A stretch of 64,000 nucleotides of DNA from Casimicrobiaceae bacterium (GTDB taxonomy: Bacteria; Pseudomonadota; Gammaproteobacteria; Burkholderiales; Casimicrobiaceae): assembly GCA_025056355.1 (NCBI GenBank), contig JANWWI010000002.1, positions 1 through 64,000 of the forward strand, read 5' to 3'. The translations under genes and the position numbers were made by a program. The notes beneath the pieces are model-generated. The model made no database searches. It saw only the letters and a program-made list of their open reading frames with translations, and was not told where the DNA came from. Shown here piece by piece: positions 35,964 to 46,116 of the stretch; the stretch's first letter is position 1, and every line of letters begins with the position of its first letter.

Positions 35964-36887
35964 ATGAGCTGCCTACCCGCGCTCGCGTTTGAGCGGGTGA
36001 GCAAGCGCTTCGGTTCCCTGGCTGCGCTCGACCAGGTCAGTTTTTCCGTCGAGCAGGGCGAATTTTTTGCCTTGCTCGGCCCGAACGGCGCCGGTAAAAC
36101 CACGCTCATCTCAATCCTGGCAGGGCTCGTGCGGCCGAGCAGCGGCCGGGCTTTCGTGCTTGGCTGGGACGTCGTGCGCGAACCGCTCGAAGCGCGGGCC
36201 CGACTCGGCGTGGTGCCGCAGGAGCTCGTCTTTGATCCGTTTTTTACGGTGCGCGAAACGCTCGAACTGCAAGCGCGTTACTACGGCTTGCGCCCCTCGC
36301 GTGCGTGGATCGAGGAGCTGCTCGCCGAGCTCGGGCTCGAAGCCAAAGCCGACACGAATCTGCGTGCGCTCTCAGGCGGGCAAAAGCGCCGGGTCATGGT
36401 CGGACAGGCCCTTGTGCACAAGCCGCCCGTGATCGTGCTCGATGAGCCGACCGCCGGGGTCGATGTCGAGCTGCGCCAGGGGTTGTGGCGCTTTATCAAG
36501 CGGCTCAACGCCGAAGGGCATACGATCGTGCTGACCACCCACTACCTCGAAGAGGCCGAGTCACTGTGCACGCGCGTCGCGATGCTCAAGGCAGGCCGCG
36601 TGGTTGCCCTGGATGCCACCGAGCGACTGCTCAGGAACCTCGGCGGCATTCAGGTCGAAGTCGTGGCCGAGCGCGTGCCGGAATCGCTTGCCGGGCGGGC
36701 GATCGCGCAGGCCTCGGGAGCATTCGGCTTTACCTTGCCTGAGCCGGCCGCGCTCGAGCCGCTGCTCGCGGCATTTCGCGAAGCGGGCATCGCCGTGCGC
36801 GAACTGCGCGTCGGCGGGGCCGATCTAGAAACTGCCTTTTTGCGCCTGACCGGGCGCCACGCAACCCCGCACGCCCATGCCGCTTGA
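35964..36887 (+). CDS. ABC-2 type exporter ATPase (YadG-like)
   Basis: This 307-residue ATPase has Walker A GPNGAGKTTLISI, signature ALSGGQKRRVMVGQAL, Walker B PPVIVLDEPTAGVD and the H-loop TTHYLEEAES. The last 80 residues form the accessory domain typical of the CcmA/DrrA/YadG group. With the next gene it forms a complete exporter. In betaproteobacteria this pair conservedly follows the mla genes, so it may act on the envelope, but the substrate is unknown. Confidence 0.92.
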   Translation: MSCLPALAFERVSKRFGSLAALDQVSFSVEQGEFFALLGPNGAGKTTLISILAGLVRPSSGRAFVLGWDVVREPLEARARLGVVPQELVFDPFFTVRETLELQARYYGLRPSRAWIEELLAELGLEAKADTNLRALSGGQKRRVMVGQALVHKPPVIVLDEPTAGVDVELRQGLWRFIKRLNAEGHTIVLTTHYLEEAESLCTRVAMLKAGRVVALDATERLLRNLGGIQVEVVAERVPESLAGRAIAQASGAFGFTLPEPAALEPLLAAFREAGIAVRELRVGGADLETAFLRLTGRHATPHAHAA

Positions 36888-37743
36888 GCCCCCCTCGGCG
36901 CGCGTAAGCGCCGATGCCCCACCGGCTGCGCGACCAGACTTGGCGCAGCAACGGCGTCTTCGCGCGTTACACCTCGGAGCCGGCTTTCGTGCGCTTCTGG
37001 GCAAGGAGCTTCTGCGCTTCTGGAAGGTTGCGATCCAGACGATTGTCGCGCCCGTGGTCACGACGCTGCTCTACCTGCTCATCTTTGCCCACGTGCTGGC
37101 CGAACACGTGCGCGTTTACGACGGGCGCGTGAGCTACACGGGCTTTCTCGTGCCCGGACTCATCATGATGAGCGTGCTGCAAAATGCTTTTGCCAACAGC
37201 TCCTCTTCGCTGATCCAATCGAAGATCATGCGCAACGTGATCTTCATCCTACTGCCGCCGCTGACCACCCTCGAGCTGTTTCTCGCCTATGTGCTTGCCT
37301 CGGTGGTGCGCGGTTTGGTGGTCGGACTGGGCGTCTGGCTGGCGACGCTGCCGCTTGTGCCCGGAGCCGAACTCCTGCCGCGCGAGCCGCTGTGGGCGAG
37401 CGTGTTCGCGCTCCTTGGCAGCTTTGCGCTTGGCACGCTCGGTCTCATCGCCGGACTCTGGAGCGAGAAGTTCGATCACCTGGCGGCCTTCCAAAACTTT
37501 CTGATCGTACCGCTGACGTTTTTGGCCGGGGTGTTTTATTCGATTCACTCGCTGCCGCCGTTCTGGCAAGCGCTGTCCCAAGCCAACCCGTTTTTCTTCA
37601 TGATCGATGGCTTTCGCTATGGCTTCTTTGGCGTGGCTGACGGTTCGCCTTGGCGGGCGCTCGCGGTCACGCTCGGCTTTGCGGGCCTGCTCGCCGCCAC
37701 CGCGCTGGCGATGCTCGCAAGCGGTTACAAATTGCGCTCATGA
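36877..37743 (+). CDS. ABC-2 type exporter permease (YadH-like)
   Basis: This 288-residue membrane protein has six predicted helices and the ABC-2 signature (YTGFLVPGLIMMSVLQNAFANSSSSLIQSKI and FLIVPLTFLAGVFYSIHSLPPFWQALSQANPFFFMIDGFRYGFFG). It overlaps its ATPase gene by 11 bases and its stop shares ATGA with the following bolA-type gene. Confidence 0.92.
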   Translation: MPLEPPSARVSADAPPAARPDLAQQRRLRALHLGAGFRALLGKELLRFWKVAIQTIVAPVVTTLLYLLIFAHVLAEHVRVYDGRVSYTGFLVPGLIMMSVLQNAFANSSSSLIQSKIMRNVIFILLPPLTTLELFLAYVLASVVRGLVVGLGVWLATLPLVPGAELLPREPLWASVFALLGSFALGTLGLIAGLWSEKFDHLAAFQNFLIVPLTFLAGVFYSIHSLPPFWQALSQANPFFFMIDGFRYGFFGVADGSPWRALAVTLGFAGLLAATALAMLASGYKLRS

Positions 37744-37988
37744 GTCTGCCCACCCCCGAACAAGTCCGAAGCTACATCGCCCAAGCACTGCCGTGCGAGC
37801 ACCTCGAGGTCACCGGCGACGGGCAGCATTTCTACGCCACGATCGTGAGTTCGGCCTTTGAGGGTTTGCCGCTCGTGCGCCGTCAGCAGCGCGTCTACGC
37901 GGCGCTTGGCGCGCGCATGGGCACCGAGATCCACGCGCTGTCGATGAGCACGCTCACGCCGCAGGAATGGAAGGCGCGCGGTGGATAA
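37740..37988 (+). CDS. ibaG: BolA/IbaG family iron-sulfur-related protein
   Basis: This 82-residue protein has the BolA fold: [41 protein letters not shown], ending [14 protein letters not shown]. The location just upstream of murA identifies it as the IbaG (YrbA) type, which works with monothiol glutaredoxin in iron-sulfur or acid-stress physiology. It overlaps murA by eight bases. Confidence 0.92.
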   Translation: MSLPTPEQVRSYIAQALPCEHLEVTGDGQHFYATIVSSAFEGLPLVRRQQRVYAALGARMGTEIHALSMSTLTPQEWKARGG

Positions 37989-39261
37989 GTTCGCGATTAC
38001 GGGTAACGGCCCGCTACGCGGCGCGGTACGCATCTCCGGAGCGAAAAACGCCGCGTTGCCGATGTTGTGTGCGGCGCTTTTGACACGCGAGCCGGTCACG
38101 CTCACCAACGTGCCGCAGCTCAACGACACGCGCACGATGGTGCGACTGCTCAACCAGATGGGCGTGCAGGCCGCACGCACCGAAACGCACCGCATCGAAA
38201 TTGACGCGTCCACACTGACCCACCCCCTTGCGCCGTACGAGCTGGTGAAGACCATGCGCGCCTCGGTGCTCGTGCTTGGGCCGCTGCTTGCTCGCCTCGG
38301 CGAGGCCCGCGTGTCGCTGCCCGGCGGCTGTGCGATCGGCGAGCGACCGGTCGACCAGCACCTCAAGGGCCTCGAGGCGATGGGTGCCACCATCTCGATC
38401 GAGGGCGGCTACATCCACGCTCGGGCACCGGCCGGTGCCCGCCTTCGCGGCGCGCGCATCGTATTCGACCGGGTCACCGTGGGTGGCACCGAGAACCTGC
38501 TCATGGCGGCAACGTTGGCCGACGGCACCACGGTGATCGAAAACGCCGCCCGCGAGCCCGAAATCGTCGATCTGGCCAATTGCCTGACGGCCATGGGTGC
38601 GCGCATCCGCGGAGCGGGCACACCGACGATGGTTGTCGAGGGTGTCAGCGCGTTGCATGGCACAACGCACCGCGTGATGCCCGATCGCATCGAAGCCGGA
38701 ACCTTCGCCTGCGCCGTGGCCGCCGCAGGCGGTGAGATCACGCTGCTTGATGCGCCGGTCGCCTGCATGGACGCCGTGCTCAAAAAGCTCGCCGAAGCCG
38801 GCTGTTCGATCCACGAGCAGCGCAGCGCCCACGGCGGCACCCAGCTCACCATCTCGCGGCGGGGCGGCCTCAAGGCGGTCGATGTGCAGACCGCCCCCTA
38901 CCCCGCCTTTCCGACCGACATGCAGGCCCAGATGATGGCCACCAACGTGGTGGCCGAGGGCACCGCGGTCATGACCGAAACCGTGTTTGAAAACCGCATG
39001 ATGCACGTGGCCGAGCTGCGCCGGCTCGGCGCCGATATCACCCTCTCCGGCAACACGGCCGTGGTCCGCGGCGTCGCGCGGCTCACCGGCGCGCATGTCA
39101 TGGCCACCGATCTGCGGGCCTCCGCCTGCCTTGTGATTGCCGGCCTGTGCGCCGAGGGTGAAACGCTCATCGACCGCATCTATCACCTCGATCGAGGCTA
39201 CGAGCACATCGAAGACAAGCTGATCGGTCTGGGCGCTCAGATCCGGAGAATCACAACGTGA
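37981..39261 (+). CDS. murA: UDP-N-acetylglucosamine 1-carboxyvinyltransferase
   Basis: This 426-residue enzyme carries out the first committed step of peptidoglycan synthesis, transferring enolpyruvate from PEP to UDP-GlcNAc. Visible motifs are the N-terminal [17 protein letters not shown], the active-site loop [24 protein letters not shown] with the catalytic cysteine that reacts with fosfomycin in the family, and [31 protein letters not shown]. It starts with GTG inside the ibaG end and its stop overlaps the hisG start (GTGA). Confidence 0.97.
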   Translation: MDKFAITGNGPLRGAVRISGAKNAALPMLCAALLTREPVTLTNVPQLNDTRTMVRLLNQMGVQAARTETHRIEIDASTLTHPLAPYELVKTMRASVLVLGPLLARLGEARVSLPGGCAIGERPVDQHLKGLEAMGATISIEGGYIHARAPAGARLRGARIVFDRVTVGGTENLLMAATLADGTTVIENAAREPEIVDLANCLTAMGARIRGAGTPTMVVEGVSALHGTTHRVMPDRIEAGTFACAVAAAGGEITLLDAPVACMDAVLKKLAEAGCSIHEQRSAHGGTQLTISRRGGLKAVDVQTAPYPAFPTDMQAQMMATNVVAEGTAVMTETVFENRMMHVAELRRLGADITLSGNTAVVRGVARLTGAHVMATDLRASACLVIAGLCAEGETLIDRIYHLDRGYEHIEDKLIGLGAQIRRITT

Positions 39262-39899
39262 TCACGCTGGCGCTGTCGAAGGGACGCATCCTCGAGGAAA
39301 CGCGCCCGCTCCTGGCCGCAGCAGGCATTGACTTGCTCGAAGACCCCGAGCGATCGCGCAAACTCATTCTCGAGACCACGCAACCTGGCGTGCGCATCCT
39401 GCTCGTGCGAGCCGCGGATGTGCCGACCTACGTTCGCTTGGGCGGTGCCGACCTCGGCGTCGCAGGCAAAGATGTGCTTCTGGAAACAGACCTCGACGGG
39501 CTTTACGAGCCGCTTGACCTCGGTATCGCATCCTGCCGTCTCGTTGTGGCCGTCCCCGAAGAGACCGATTACGCGCGGCTCATCGAGCGCGGTCAACGGC
39601 TACGCGTGGCCACCAAATACGTGCAGAGCGCGCGCCGGCACTTCACGGAAAAAGGCGTGCACGTCGATGCGATCAAGCTCTACGGCTCGATGGAGCTCGC
39701 CCCACTGGTGGGCATGGCCGATGCGATCGTTGACATCGTCTCAACCGGCAGCACGCTGCGGGCCAATCGGCTGCGCGAGGTGGAGCTCATTGCGCCGATC
39801 AGCGCGCGGCTCATCGTCCACCAGGCCGCGCTCAAACTCAAGCGTGCGACCATTCTGCCGATCATCGAAGCGCTCGCCGCGCATGCACATCGCCGATGA
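39258..39899 (+). CDS. hisG: ATP phosphoribosyltransferase, short form
   Basis: This 213-residue enzyme joins ATP and PRPP in the first step of histidine synthesis. Signature parts are [47 protein letters not shown] and the PRPP-binding [23 protein letters not shown]. The length shows it is the short form lacking the C-terminal regulatory domain; such forms need HisZ as regulatory partner. hisZ is not in this window. Start GTG, overlapping murA; stop overlaps hisD. Confidence 0.96.
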   Translation: MITLALSKGRILEETRPLLAAAGIDLLEDPERSRKLILETTQPGVRILLVRAADVPTYVRLGGADLGVAGKDVLLETDLDGLYEPLDLGIASCRLVVAVPEETDYARLIERGQRLRVATKYVQSARRHFTEKGVHVDAIKLYGSMELAPLVGMADAIVDIVSTGSTLRANRLREVELIAPISARLIVHQAALKLKRATILPIIEALAAHAHRR

Positions 39900-41194
39900 A
39901 ACGCTTGTCGACCTCTGAGCCCCACTTCTGGCGCCTCCTTCAGGAGGCAACACAGCACGTCGCCGCTCTGGATCCGCAGATCGATGCCGCCGTGGCCGAA
40001 ATCATCGAAGCCGTGCGCACGCGCGGCGATCGCGCACTGCTTGACTACACGGCGCGCTTTGATCGCGTGCACGCCGCCTCGGTGGCCGAGCTCGAGATTG
40101 CGCGCGACGAGCTAGAAGCCGCGTACGCGGCCTTGCCCGCAACGCTTGCCGAGGCGCTCGGACTCGCGCGCGAGCGCATCGAGGCCTACCACCGGCGACA
40201 ACTGCCAAGCGCGTGGCGCATCCGCGAGGCCGATGGCACCGAACTTGGAGTCCAAATCACCCCGCTCGATCGCGTCGGACTCTACGTCCCCGGCGGACGG
40301 GCCGCGTATCCATCCTCGGTGCTCATGAACGCGGTGCCAGCGAAGGTCGCAGGTGTTGCTGAAATCATCATGGTCGTGCCGACGCCGGATGGGGCGCGCA
40401 ACCACAGCGTGCTTGCCGCGGCCTATCTGGCCGGGGTCGATCGCGTCTTTACGGTCGGCGGGGCGCAAGCCATTGCGGCTCTCGCTTACGGTACCGAAAC
40501 GATCCCGCCCGTCGACAAGATCGTCGGCCCCGGAAACGCCTACGTGGCCGCGGCCAAGCGCCGAGTCTTCGGCACGGTCGGCATCGACATGATCGCCGGG
40601 CCCTCGGAAATCCTGGTGCTTGCCGATGAGAGCGCGCGCATCGACTGGGTGACGATGGATCTTTTCTCGCAAGCCGAGCACGATGAGCTCGCGCAGGCGA
40701 TCCTTGTCAGTCCGAGCCGCGCGCTCATCGAGGCGGTGCTCGAGGCGATCGAGCGGCTCCTGCCCGATCAGCCGCGGCGGGCCACGATCGCGGCCTCGCT
40801 CGCGCAGCGCGGCTTGGCCATCGAGACGCGCAGCCTCGAGGAAGCCTGCGCCGTGGCCAACGCGATCGCTCCCGAGCACCTCGAGCTCGCCGTGGCCGAT
40901 CCCGAGGCGCTTCTGCCTCAGATCCGACATGCCGGGGCGATCTTTCTCGGGCATGCCTCGAGCGAGGCGCTCGGCGACTACGTGGCGGGGACCAATCACG
41001 TGCTGCCGACTTCGCGCGCCGCGCGCTACGCCTCGCCGCTCGGCGTCTACGACTTTCAAAAGCGCACGAGCATCCTGCGCGTCTCGCCCGAAGGCGCTCG
41101 CCGTTTGGGACGCGCCGCAGCCGTGCTTGCTCAAGCCGAAGGGCTGCCCGCCCATGCCCGCGCGGCCGAACTGCGCGTCGAGGATGAGGCATGA
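39896..41194 (+). CDS. hisD: Histidinol dehydrogenase
   Basis: This 432-residue zinc enzyme performs the last two steps of histidine synthesis, oxidising L-histidinol to histidine with NAD. Family signature segments are [66 protein letters not shown], the zinc-site QAEHDE region, and the catalytic Glu-His in [12 protein letters not shown]. It shares ATGA overlaps with hisG and hisC, so it is tightly coupled in the operon. Confidence 0.97.
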   Translation: MKRLSTSEPHFWRLLQEATQHVAALDPQIDAAVAEIIEAVRTRGDRALLDYTARFDRVHAASVAELEIARDELEAAYAALPATLAEALGLARERIEAYHRRQLPSAWRIREADGTELGVQITPLDRVGLYVPGGRAAYPSSVLMNAVPAKVAGVAEIIMVVPTPDGARNHSVLAAAYLAGVDRVFTVGGAQAIAALAYGTETIPPVDKIVGPGNAYVAAAKRRVFGTVGIDMIAGPSEILVLADESARIDWVTMDLFSQAEHDELAQAILVSPSRALIEAVLEAIERLLPDQPRRATIAASLAQRGLAIETRSLEEACAVANAIAPEHLELAVADPEALLPQIRHAGAIFLGHASSEALGDYVAGTNHVLPTSRAARYASPLGVYDFQKRTSILRVSPEGARRLGRAAAVLAQAEGLPAHARAAELRVEDEA

Positions 41195-42324
41195 GTGAGG
41201 CCGCAGGTAGCCTGCCCTCACGCGAGCTGCGCGAAAGGGTTGAGCGCACGCTTCGGCCGGTGCTGGCCGAGCTTGCGCCTTACCCCGTCTCGCCACCGTG
41301 GCCAGGCATCAAGCTCGAGCTCATGGAGAACAACCTGCTCGACCCCGTGCATCGCACGCCCGAGCTGCTTGCCCTGCGCGCACGCCTTGCCGAGCGAATT
41401 TCCCACGCGGCATTCAACCGCTACCCGGATCCCCAAGCGCCGCGGCTCAAAGCGCTTCTGCGTGAGCGCTTCAAGATCGATCCGGCCTGGGAAATTCTGC
41501 TCGGCAACGGCTCGGATGAGATCATCGAGCTCATCACCCGTGCCACGGCGGCCTGCGGCGGCACGGTCCTGGCCCCTGAGCCGACTTTTTCCGTGTTTCG
41601 CCATGCGGCGCTCGCCTGCGGTGCGCGCTTTGTTGGCGTGAGTCTGCGGCCGGACTTCTCGCTCGACGAACAAGCCCTTCTGGCAGCCGTCGAACGCGAA
41701 GAGCCCGAGCTCATTTGGCTTGTCTATCCGAACAACCCGACCGGCAACCTCTACGCCCGCGACGCCATCGAGCGCGTCATCGCCGCAGCGCCAGGGCTCG
41801 TGGTGATTGATGAGGCCTACGAAGCCTTTTCCGGCGGGGCGAGTTTCCTGCCCGAGCTTGCGCGCTACCCGCAGCTTCTGGTCATGCGCACCCTCTCGAA
41901 GATCGGGCTGGCCGGCGTGCGGCTCGGCTACCTGATCGGCCGTGGCGAGTGGCTCAACGCGATCGACAAGCTGCGCGGGCCGTTCAACGTGAGCGTACTT
42001 GCACAGACGGCTGGCGAAGTCTTGCTCGAGGCTCATGCGCTGCTTGAAGAGCAGGCTCGCACGATCATCATGAGCCGCGAGCGGCTCACCGCGGCACTTG
42101 CCGAGCTGCCCGGCGTCATCCCGTTTCCGTCGCACGCGAACTTCGTACTGGCCCGTTTTCCGGACTCACCGAAGGTGTTTGAAGCGCTCAAAGCGCGCGG
42201 CATCCTGGTGCGAGACCTGTCGCGTTCGCATCCGCTCATGCACAATACCTTGCGCCTGTCGATCGGCACTCCCGAGGAAATCGAAGCCCTGATCGGCGCG
42301 CTGCGCGAGATCCTCACGCCATGA
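41191..42324 (+). CDS. hisC: Histidinol-phosphate aminotransferase
   Basis: This 377-residue PLP enzyme of fold type I converts imidazole acetol phosphate and glutamate to histidinol phosphate. It has the [13 protein letters not shown] cofactor-binding loop, [22 protein letters not shown] and the PLP lysine in [18 protein letters not shown]. Position between hisD and hisB confirms the role over other class II aminotransferases. ATGA overlaps occur on both sides. Confidence 0.96.
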   Translation: MSEAAGSLPSRELRERVERTLRPVLAELAPYPVSPPWPGIKLELMENNLLDPVHRTPELLALRARLAERISHAAFNRYPDPQAPRLKALLRERFKIDPAWEILLGNGSDEIIELITRATAACGGTVLAPEPTFSVFRHAALACGARFVGVSLRPDFSLDEQALLAAVEREEPELIWLVYPNNPTGNLYARDAIERVIAAAPGLVVIDEAYEAFSGGASFLPELARYPQLLVMRTLSKIGLAGVRLGYLIGRGEWLNAIDKLRGPFNVSVLAQTAGEVLLEAHALLEEQARTIIMSRERLTAALAELPGVIPFPSHANFVLARFPDSPKVFEALKARGILVRDLSRSHPLMHNTLRLSIGTPEEIEALIGALREILTP

Positions 42325-42914
42325 CTGCACGAACCGCTCGTATCCACCGTACGACTAAGGAAACCGACATCACGGTCGAGCTGACACTCGATGGCGCGGG
42401 CAACGCACGCGTGCATACGGGCATCGGCTTTTTCGATCACATGCTCGAACAGCTGGCACGGCACAGCGGCTTCGACCTCCTCGTCGAGGCCAAAGGAGAT
42501 CTACACATCGACGGTCATCACACCGTCGAAGACGTGGGCATCACGCTCGGGATGGCTTTTGCGCAGGCGGTTGGCGACAAGGCGGGGCTGACGCGCTTCG
42601 GGCACGCCTACGTGCCCCTCGATGAGGCGCTCTCGCGTGCGGTGGTCGATTTGTCGGGCCGGCCCGGGCTTGAATTTCACGTATCCTTCACTGCGGCCCG
42701 GATCGGTGAGTTCGACACGCAGCTGGCGCATGAATTTTTCCAAGGGTTCGTGAACCACGCGCGCGTGACGCTGCACATCGATAGCCTGCGAGGAAAAAAC
42801 GCTCACCACCAGTGTGAGACGGCGTTTAAGGCTGTCGCCCGTGCGCTCGCGATGGCCGTTGCGTTCGACCCGCGCACGCGCGGCGCCGTGGCCTCAACCA
42901 AAGGTGTGCTCTAG
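42321..42914 (+). CDS. hisB: Imidazoleglycerol-phosphate dehydratase
   Basis: This 197-residue manganese enzyme dehydrates imidazole glycerol phosphate. It is the single-function form, with no fused histidinol-phosphatase domain. Metal-binding histidine motifs are present: [33 protein letters not shown], and [20 protein letters not shown] separate histidinol-phosphate phosphatase must be encoded elsewhere, as none is visible in the window. Confidence 0.97.
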   Translation: MTARTARIHRTTKETDITVELTLDGAGNARVHTGIGFFDHMLEQLARHSGFDLLVEAKGDLHIDGHHTVEDVGITLGMAFAQAVGDKAGLTRFGHAYVPLDEALSRAVVDLSGRPGLEFHVSFTAARIGEFDTQLAHEFFQGFVNHARVTLHIDSLRGKNAHHQCETAFKAVARALAMAVAFDPRTRGAVASTKGVL

Positions 42915-42951
42915 CGCCGCCATCCCAGCATTTGCGCGCTTCCGAAGCAAG

Positions 42952-43593
42952 ATGTCGACCGTGGCCATAGTCGACTACGGCATGGGTAACCTGCGTTCCC
43001 TCGCCAAGGCGCTTGCGCACGTCGCGCCGAAACAGCGTGTGCTGATCACCCAAGCGGCCGCTGACATCGAGGCGGCCGATCGCGTGGTTTTGCCCGGTCA
43101 AGCCGCGATGCCTGAGAGCATGGCCGCGCTGGAAGGCTCGGGCTTGCGCAGTGCCGTCGAGCGCGCGGCGCGCGACCGGCCGTTTTTCGGCGTCTGCCTC
43201 GGCATGCAGATGCTGCTCGAGCACAGCGAAGAAGGCGACGTCCCCGCGCTCGGTCTGATTGCGGGGCGTGTGCGGCGCTTCCCGCACGAGCACCGCGACG
43301 CGGCGGGAGGCGCACTCAAGGTACCGCACATGGGCTGGAACTGCGTCCGGCAGCGTTTCGATCATCCCCTCTGGCATGGCGTGCCGGATCGGAGCTGGTT
43401 TTACTTTGCGCACAGCTACTACTGTGCGCCGAGCGACGCAGACCTTGTGGCGGGCGAATCCTCCTACCCTTGGCCCTTCCCGGCAGCCCTCGCGCGAGCG
43501 AACATCTTTGCGGTACAGTTCCACCCGGAAAAAAGTGCCGAAGCGGGCCTTCGTGTGCTCTACAACTTCCTTCACTGGGATGGTCGCGCCTAA
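42952..43593 (+). CDS. hisH: Imidazole glycerol phosphate synthase, glutaminase subunit
   Basis: This 213-residue class I glutamine amidotransferase releases ammonia for HisF. The start VAIVDYGMGNLRSLAKAL, the nucleophile C82 in GVCLGMQML, and the C-terminal His-Glu pair in VQFHPEKSAEAG are all present. The ATG at 42952 lies 37 bases after hisB; the frame is open further upstream without family similarity. Confidence 0.96.
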   Translation: MSTVAIVDYGMGNLRSLAKALAHVAPKQRVLITQAAADIEAADRVVLPGQAAMPESMAALEGSGLRSAVERAARDRPFFGVCLGMQMLLEHSEEGDVPALGLIAGRVRRFPHEHRDAAGGALKVPHMGWNCVRQRFDHPLWHGVPDRSWFYFAHSYYCAPSDADLVAGESSYPWPFPAALARANIFAVQFHPEKSAEAGLRVLYNFLHWDGRA

Positions 43594-43626
43594 TCGTCAT
43601 TGGCTGCTCTCGACCTGATTCCCCCT

Positions 43627-44355
43627 ATGCTGGTCATTCCCGCCATCGATCTCAAAGACGGTCGCTGTGTGCGCTTGCGCCAAGGCGACATGAACCAAAC
43701 CACGGTCTTTTCGGAAGACCCTGCCGCCATGGCACGACACTGGGTCGACCAAGGCGCCAAGCGGCTGCACTTAGTCGATTTGAACGGTGCGGTGGCCGGA
43801 CGTCCGGTCAATGAAAGCGCCATCAAGGAAATCCTCGCCGAAGTCGGCGAGGAGATCGAAATCCAGCTCGGCGGCGGCATTCGCACGCTCGAGATCATCG
43901 AGCGCTATCTCGATGATGGCGTCAATTACGTCATCATCGGTACGGCGGCCGTCAAAAACCCGGGCTTCCTGCACGATGCGTGCAACGCCTTCCCGGGCCA
44001 TGTGCTTGTCGGGCTCGATGCCAAAGACGGCAAGATCGCCACCGACGGCTGGAGCAAGCTCACCGGTCACGATGCGCTCGACCTTGGACGGCGGTTCGAG
44101 GACTATGGCATCGAAGGCATCATCTACACCGACATCGGCCGCGACGGCATGGGCACGGGCTTGAACATCGAGGCCACCGTGCGGCTTGCAAGCCCGCTTC
44201 GCGTGCCGGTCTACGCCTCCGGCGGGGTACGGACCGTCGACGATGTGGCCGCGCTCAAGCCCTACGAAAGCGAAGGCATCGCCGGGGTGATTTGCGGGCG
44301 CGCCCTCTACGAAGGCACCCTCGACTTCAAAGCCGCGGTGGCGGCACTTGCCTGA
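43627..44355 (+). CDS. hisA: ProFAR isomerase
   Basis: This 242-residue TIM-barrel enzyme isomerises the ribosyl group of ProFAR. The N-terminal catalytic aspartate is D8 in [35 protein letters not shown] and [15 protein letters not shown] carry the other catalytic and phosphate-binding parts, with [12 protein letters not shown] and [15 protein letters not shown] at the C-terminus. I use the ATG at 43627; the frame extends to a TTG at 43600. Confidence 0.96.
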   Translation: MLVIPAIDLKDGRCVRLRQGDMNQTTVFSEDPAAMARHWVDQGAKRLHLVDLNGAVAGRPVNESAIKEILAEVGEEIEIQLGGGIRTLEIIERYLDDGVNYVIIGTAAVKNPGFLHDACNAFPGHVLVGLDAKDGKIATDGWSKLTGHDALDLGRRFEDYGIEGIIYTDIGRDGMGTGLNIEATVRLASPLRVPVYASGGVRTVDDVAALKPYESEGIAGVICGRALYEGTLDFKAAVAALA

Positions 44356-44379
44356 GCGCGCCCAGCTGGCCTGCTTGCC

Positions 44380-45207
44380 GTGCTTGCCAAACGCATCATT
44401 CCCTGCCTCGACATCAAGGACGGGCGGGTTGTCAAGGGCGTGAACTTCGTTGGCCTTCGCGATGCCGGCGACCCGGTCGAAGTGGCCAGGCGCTACAACG
44501 ATGAAGGGGCCGATGAGCTTTGCTTTCTCGACATCACGGCCAGTGTCGAGGCGCGCAGCCTGCTTTTTGAGCTGATCGAGCGCGTGAGCGATCAGGTCTT
44601 CATTCCGCTCACGGTGGGCGGCGGTGTGCGCACGCTCGAGGACATTCGGGCGCTTCTGAACGCAGGCGCCGACAAGGTGAGCATCAACACGGCGGGCGTG
44701 CGCGACCCGAGCCTCTTTGACCGCGCCGCGCGGCACTTCGGCGCCCAATGCGTGGTGGCGGCCATCGATGCCAAGGCCACCGCTCCAGGGCGATTTGAAG
44801 TTTTCATCCACGGCGGGCGCACACCGACCGGCCTGGACGCCGTGGCCTGGGCGCGCGAGGTTGAAGCGCGCGGCGCCGGCGAAATCCTGCTCACCAGCAT
44901 GGACCGTGACGGCGCCAAAACCGGCTACGACCTTGCGCTGACCCGCGCAGTGGTCGAGGCCGTCTCCATTCCGGTGATCGCCTCCGGCGGTGTGGGCACT
45001 CTCACCCATCTGGTCGAGGGCATCACGCTCGGTGGCGCCGATGCGGTGCTTGCGGCCTCGATCTTTCACTACGGCGAGCACACGATCGCCGAGGCAAAGG
45101 CCGCCCTCGCGGCCGCCGGGGTGCCGGTGCGCCTTTCGACCGCCGCAAACCCCGGCGAGGGTCACGCGGCCGACCTTTTCAACCGATCCATCGTACGCCC
45201 TGGTTGA
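44380..45207 (+). CDS. hisF: Imidazole glycerol phosphate synthase, cyclase subunit
   Basis: This 275-residue TIM barrel uses ammonia from HisH to form IGP and AICAR. Visible signature: [76 protein letters not shown] and [19 protein letters not shown] start at 44380. The C-terminus is about 20 residues longer than usual. It is the last his gene here: hisI and hisE, which normally follow, are absent. Confidence 0.96.
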   Translation: MLAKRIIPCLDIKDGRVVKGVNFVGLRDAGDPVEVARRYNDEGADELCFLDITASVEARSLLFELIERVSDQVFIPLTVGGGVRTLEDIRALLNAGADKVSINTAGVRDPSLFDRAARHFGAQCVVAAIDAKATAPGRFEVFIHGGRTPTGLDAVAWAREVEARGAGEILLTSMDRDGAKTGYDLALTRAVVEAVSIPVIASGGVGTLTHLVEGITLGGADAVLAASIFHYGEHTIAEAKAALAAAGVPVRLSTAANPGEGHAADLFNRSIVRPG

Positions 45208-45236
45208 CACGATCTCCGCGTTACACGAAGATCGTG
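45208..45236. repeat. Inverted repeat between hisF and the toxin-antitoxin pair
   Basis: CACGATCT at 45208-45215 and AGATCGTG at 45229-45236 are perfect 8-bp arms around 13 bases. A TTGACA hexamer (45204-45209) overlaps the left arm and the hisF stop codon. It could be the antitoxin operator or an mRNA hairpin at the his operon end; there is no T tract directly after it. Confidence 0.5.
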
Positions 45237-45307
45237 TGCTCGTCTAACCAAAAAGCCGTTTTCCCGACCTCGCTCTCACGGGCGTCCTCGCCGCGGTCGT
45301 CTCTGTC

Positions 45308-45640
45308 ATGAGCAACGTCACCTTCACCGTTGATGAAAACACGCTGCGTCGGGCGCGCATCCTTGCGCTTGAACGCGGCACGAGCGTGAATGCCATGGTG
45401 CGCGAATTCCTCGAGCGCACGGTCAACGAAGCCGACCAAGCATCGAGTCGCGCGCAGCGCTTCGCGGCACTCGTTGCAAGCGCAAGCATCGGCCCCACCG
45501 AGGAGGGCGCGCGCTGGGACGGGCGGGAAGCGCTCTACCGCAGCGAGCGGCGCTACGCGGCGATCGAACCCTCTGCGCCAACGACCATTCAGGAGCCCAA
45601 GCCCGTCGATGGCCGGGGCAGCGCTCACGCGCCGACCTGA
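45308..45640 (+). CDS. Ribbon-helix-helix antitoxin, VapB-like
   Basis: This 110-residue protein starts with a ribbon-helix-helix DNA-binding domain (NVTFTVDENTLRRARILALERGTSVNAMVREFLERTV, residues 3-40), the CopG/MetJ-like fold of many antitoxins. The rest is a flexible toxin-binding region ending in a proline-rich tail. It sits 30 bases upstream of a PIN toxin. Such antitoxins bind the toxin and repress their own promoter. The start is ATG. The family is clear from the first 40 residues only. Confidence 0.8.
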   Translation: MSNVTFTVDENTLRRARILALERGTSVNAMVREFLERTVNEADQASSRAQRFAALVASASIGPTEEGARWDGREALYRSERRYAAIEPSAPTTIQEPKPVDGRGSAHAPT

Positions 45641-45670
45641 ACCCGTAGCGCCGGTCGCCGCAGCTTTCGC

Positions 45671-46081
45671 TTGAGCGCGTTTCTCGACACAAACATCCTC
45701 GTCTACTGCTTCGACGCCCGCGAGGCGGACAAGCAAGCGCGTGCGAGCGCGCTCGTCGAGCGCTTACTGGCGGGCGACGAACCGGTCTGGATCTCAACCC
45801 AGGTGGCGATCGAGTTTTTGCATTGGAGTCGACGCTCGGGCGCCGATATGCTTGCCCGCGAGCGTCGGCGCGAGGCGCTCACGCTCTTTCGCTGCCAGGC
45901 CACAACCCTCGACACCGTGCAGGCCGCTTGGCTCCTCGCGGCGCGTGAGCAGCTTGCCTGGTTCGATGCCCTCATCGTGCAGGCGGCGTTGGAAGCCCGC
46001 GCCGCAACGCTCTACAGCGAAGAACTCGCGCACGGGCGGCGTTACGGCGCGCTTGAGGTACGAAACCCGTTCCTCGGCTGA
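45671..46081 (+). CDS. PIN-domain ribonuclease toxin, VapC-like
   Basis: This 136-residue PIN domain has the acidic active-site residues D6 (FLDTNILVYCFD), E48 (STQVAIEFL), D99 (LAWFDALIVQAA) and E117/E118 (LYSEELAHG). All are intact, so it should be an active metal-dependent RNase. It starts with TTG, so its translation may be kept low relative to the antitoxin. With the upstream ribbon-helix-helix gene it makes a type II toxin-antitoxin module, placed at the end of the his operon and convergent with selU. Confidence 0.85.
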   Translation: MSAFLDTNILVYCFDAREADKQARASALVERLLAGDEPVWISTQVAIEFLHWSRRSGADMLARERRREALTLFRCQATTLDTVQAAWLLAAREQLAWFDALIVQAALEARAATLYSEELAHGRRYGALEVRNPFLG

Positions 46082-46116
46082 ATCAGAACCCGCCCAAGCG
46101 CAAGGGCGCTCCCTGT

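Noticed and set aside
38014-39207. Minus-strand frame of 397 codons opposite murA
   Set aside because: Same antisense shadow effect; murA is clear by catalytic motifs.
43771-45210. Long minus-strand reading frame (479 codons) opposite hisA and hisF
   Set aside because: It spans two different genes and the gap between them, with low-complexity His/Arg-rich translation, as expected from third-position GC bias.
46082-46116. Terminator between the PIN toxin and selU
   Set aside because: Only a 5-bp stem (AGCGC/GCGCT) and no T tract.
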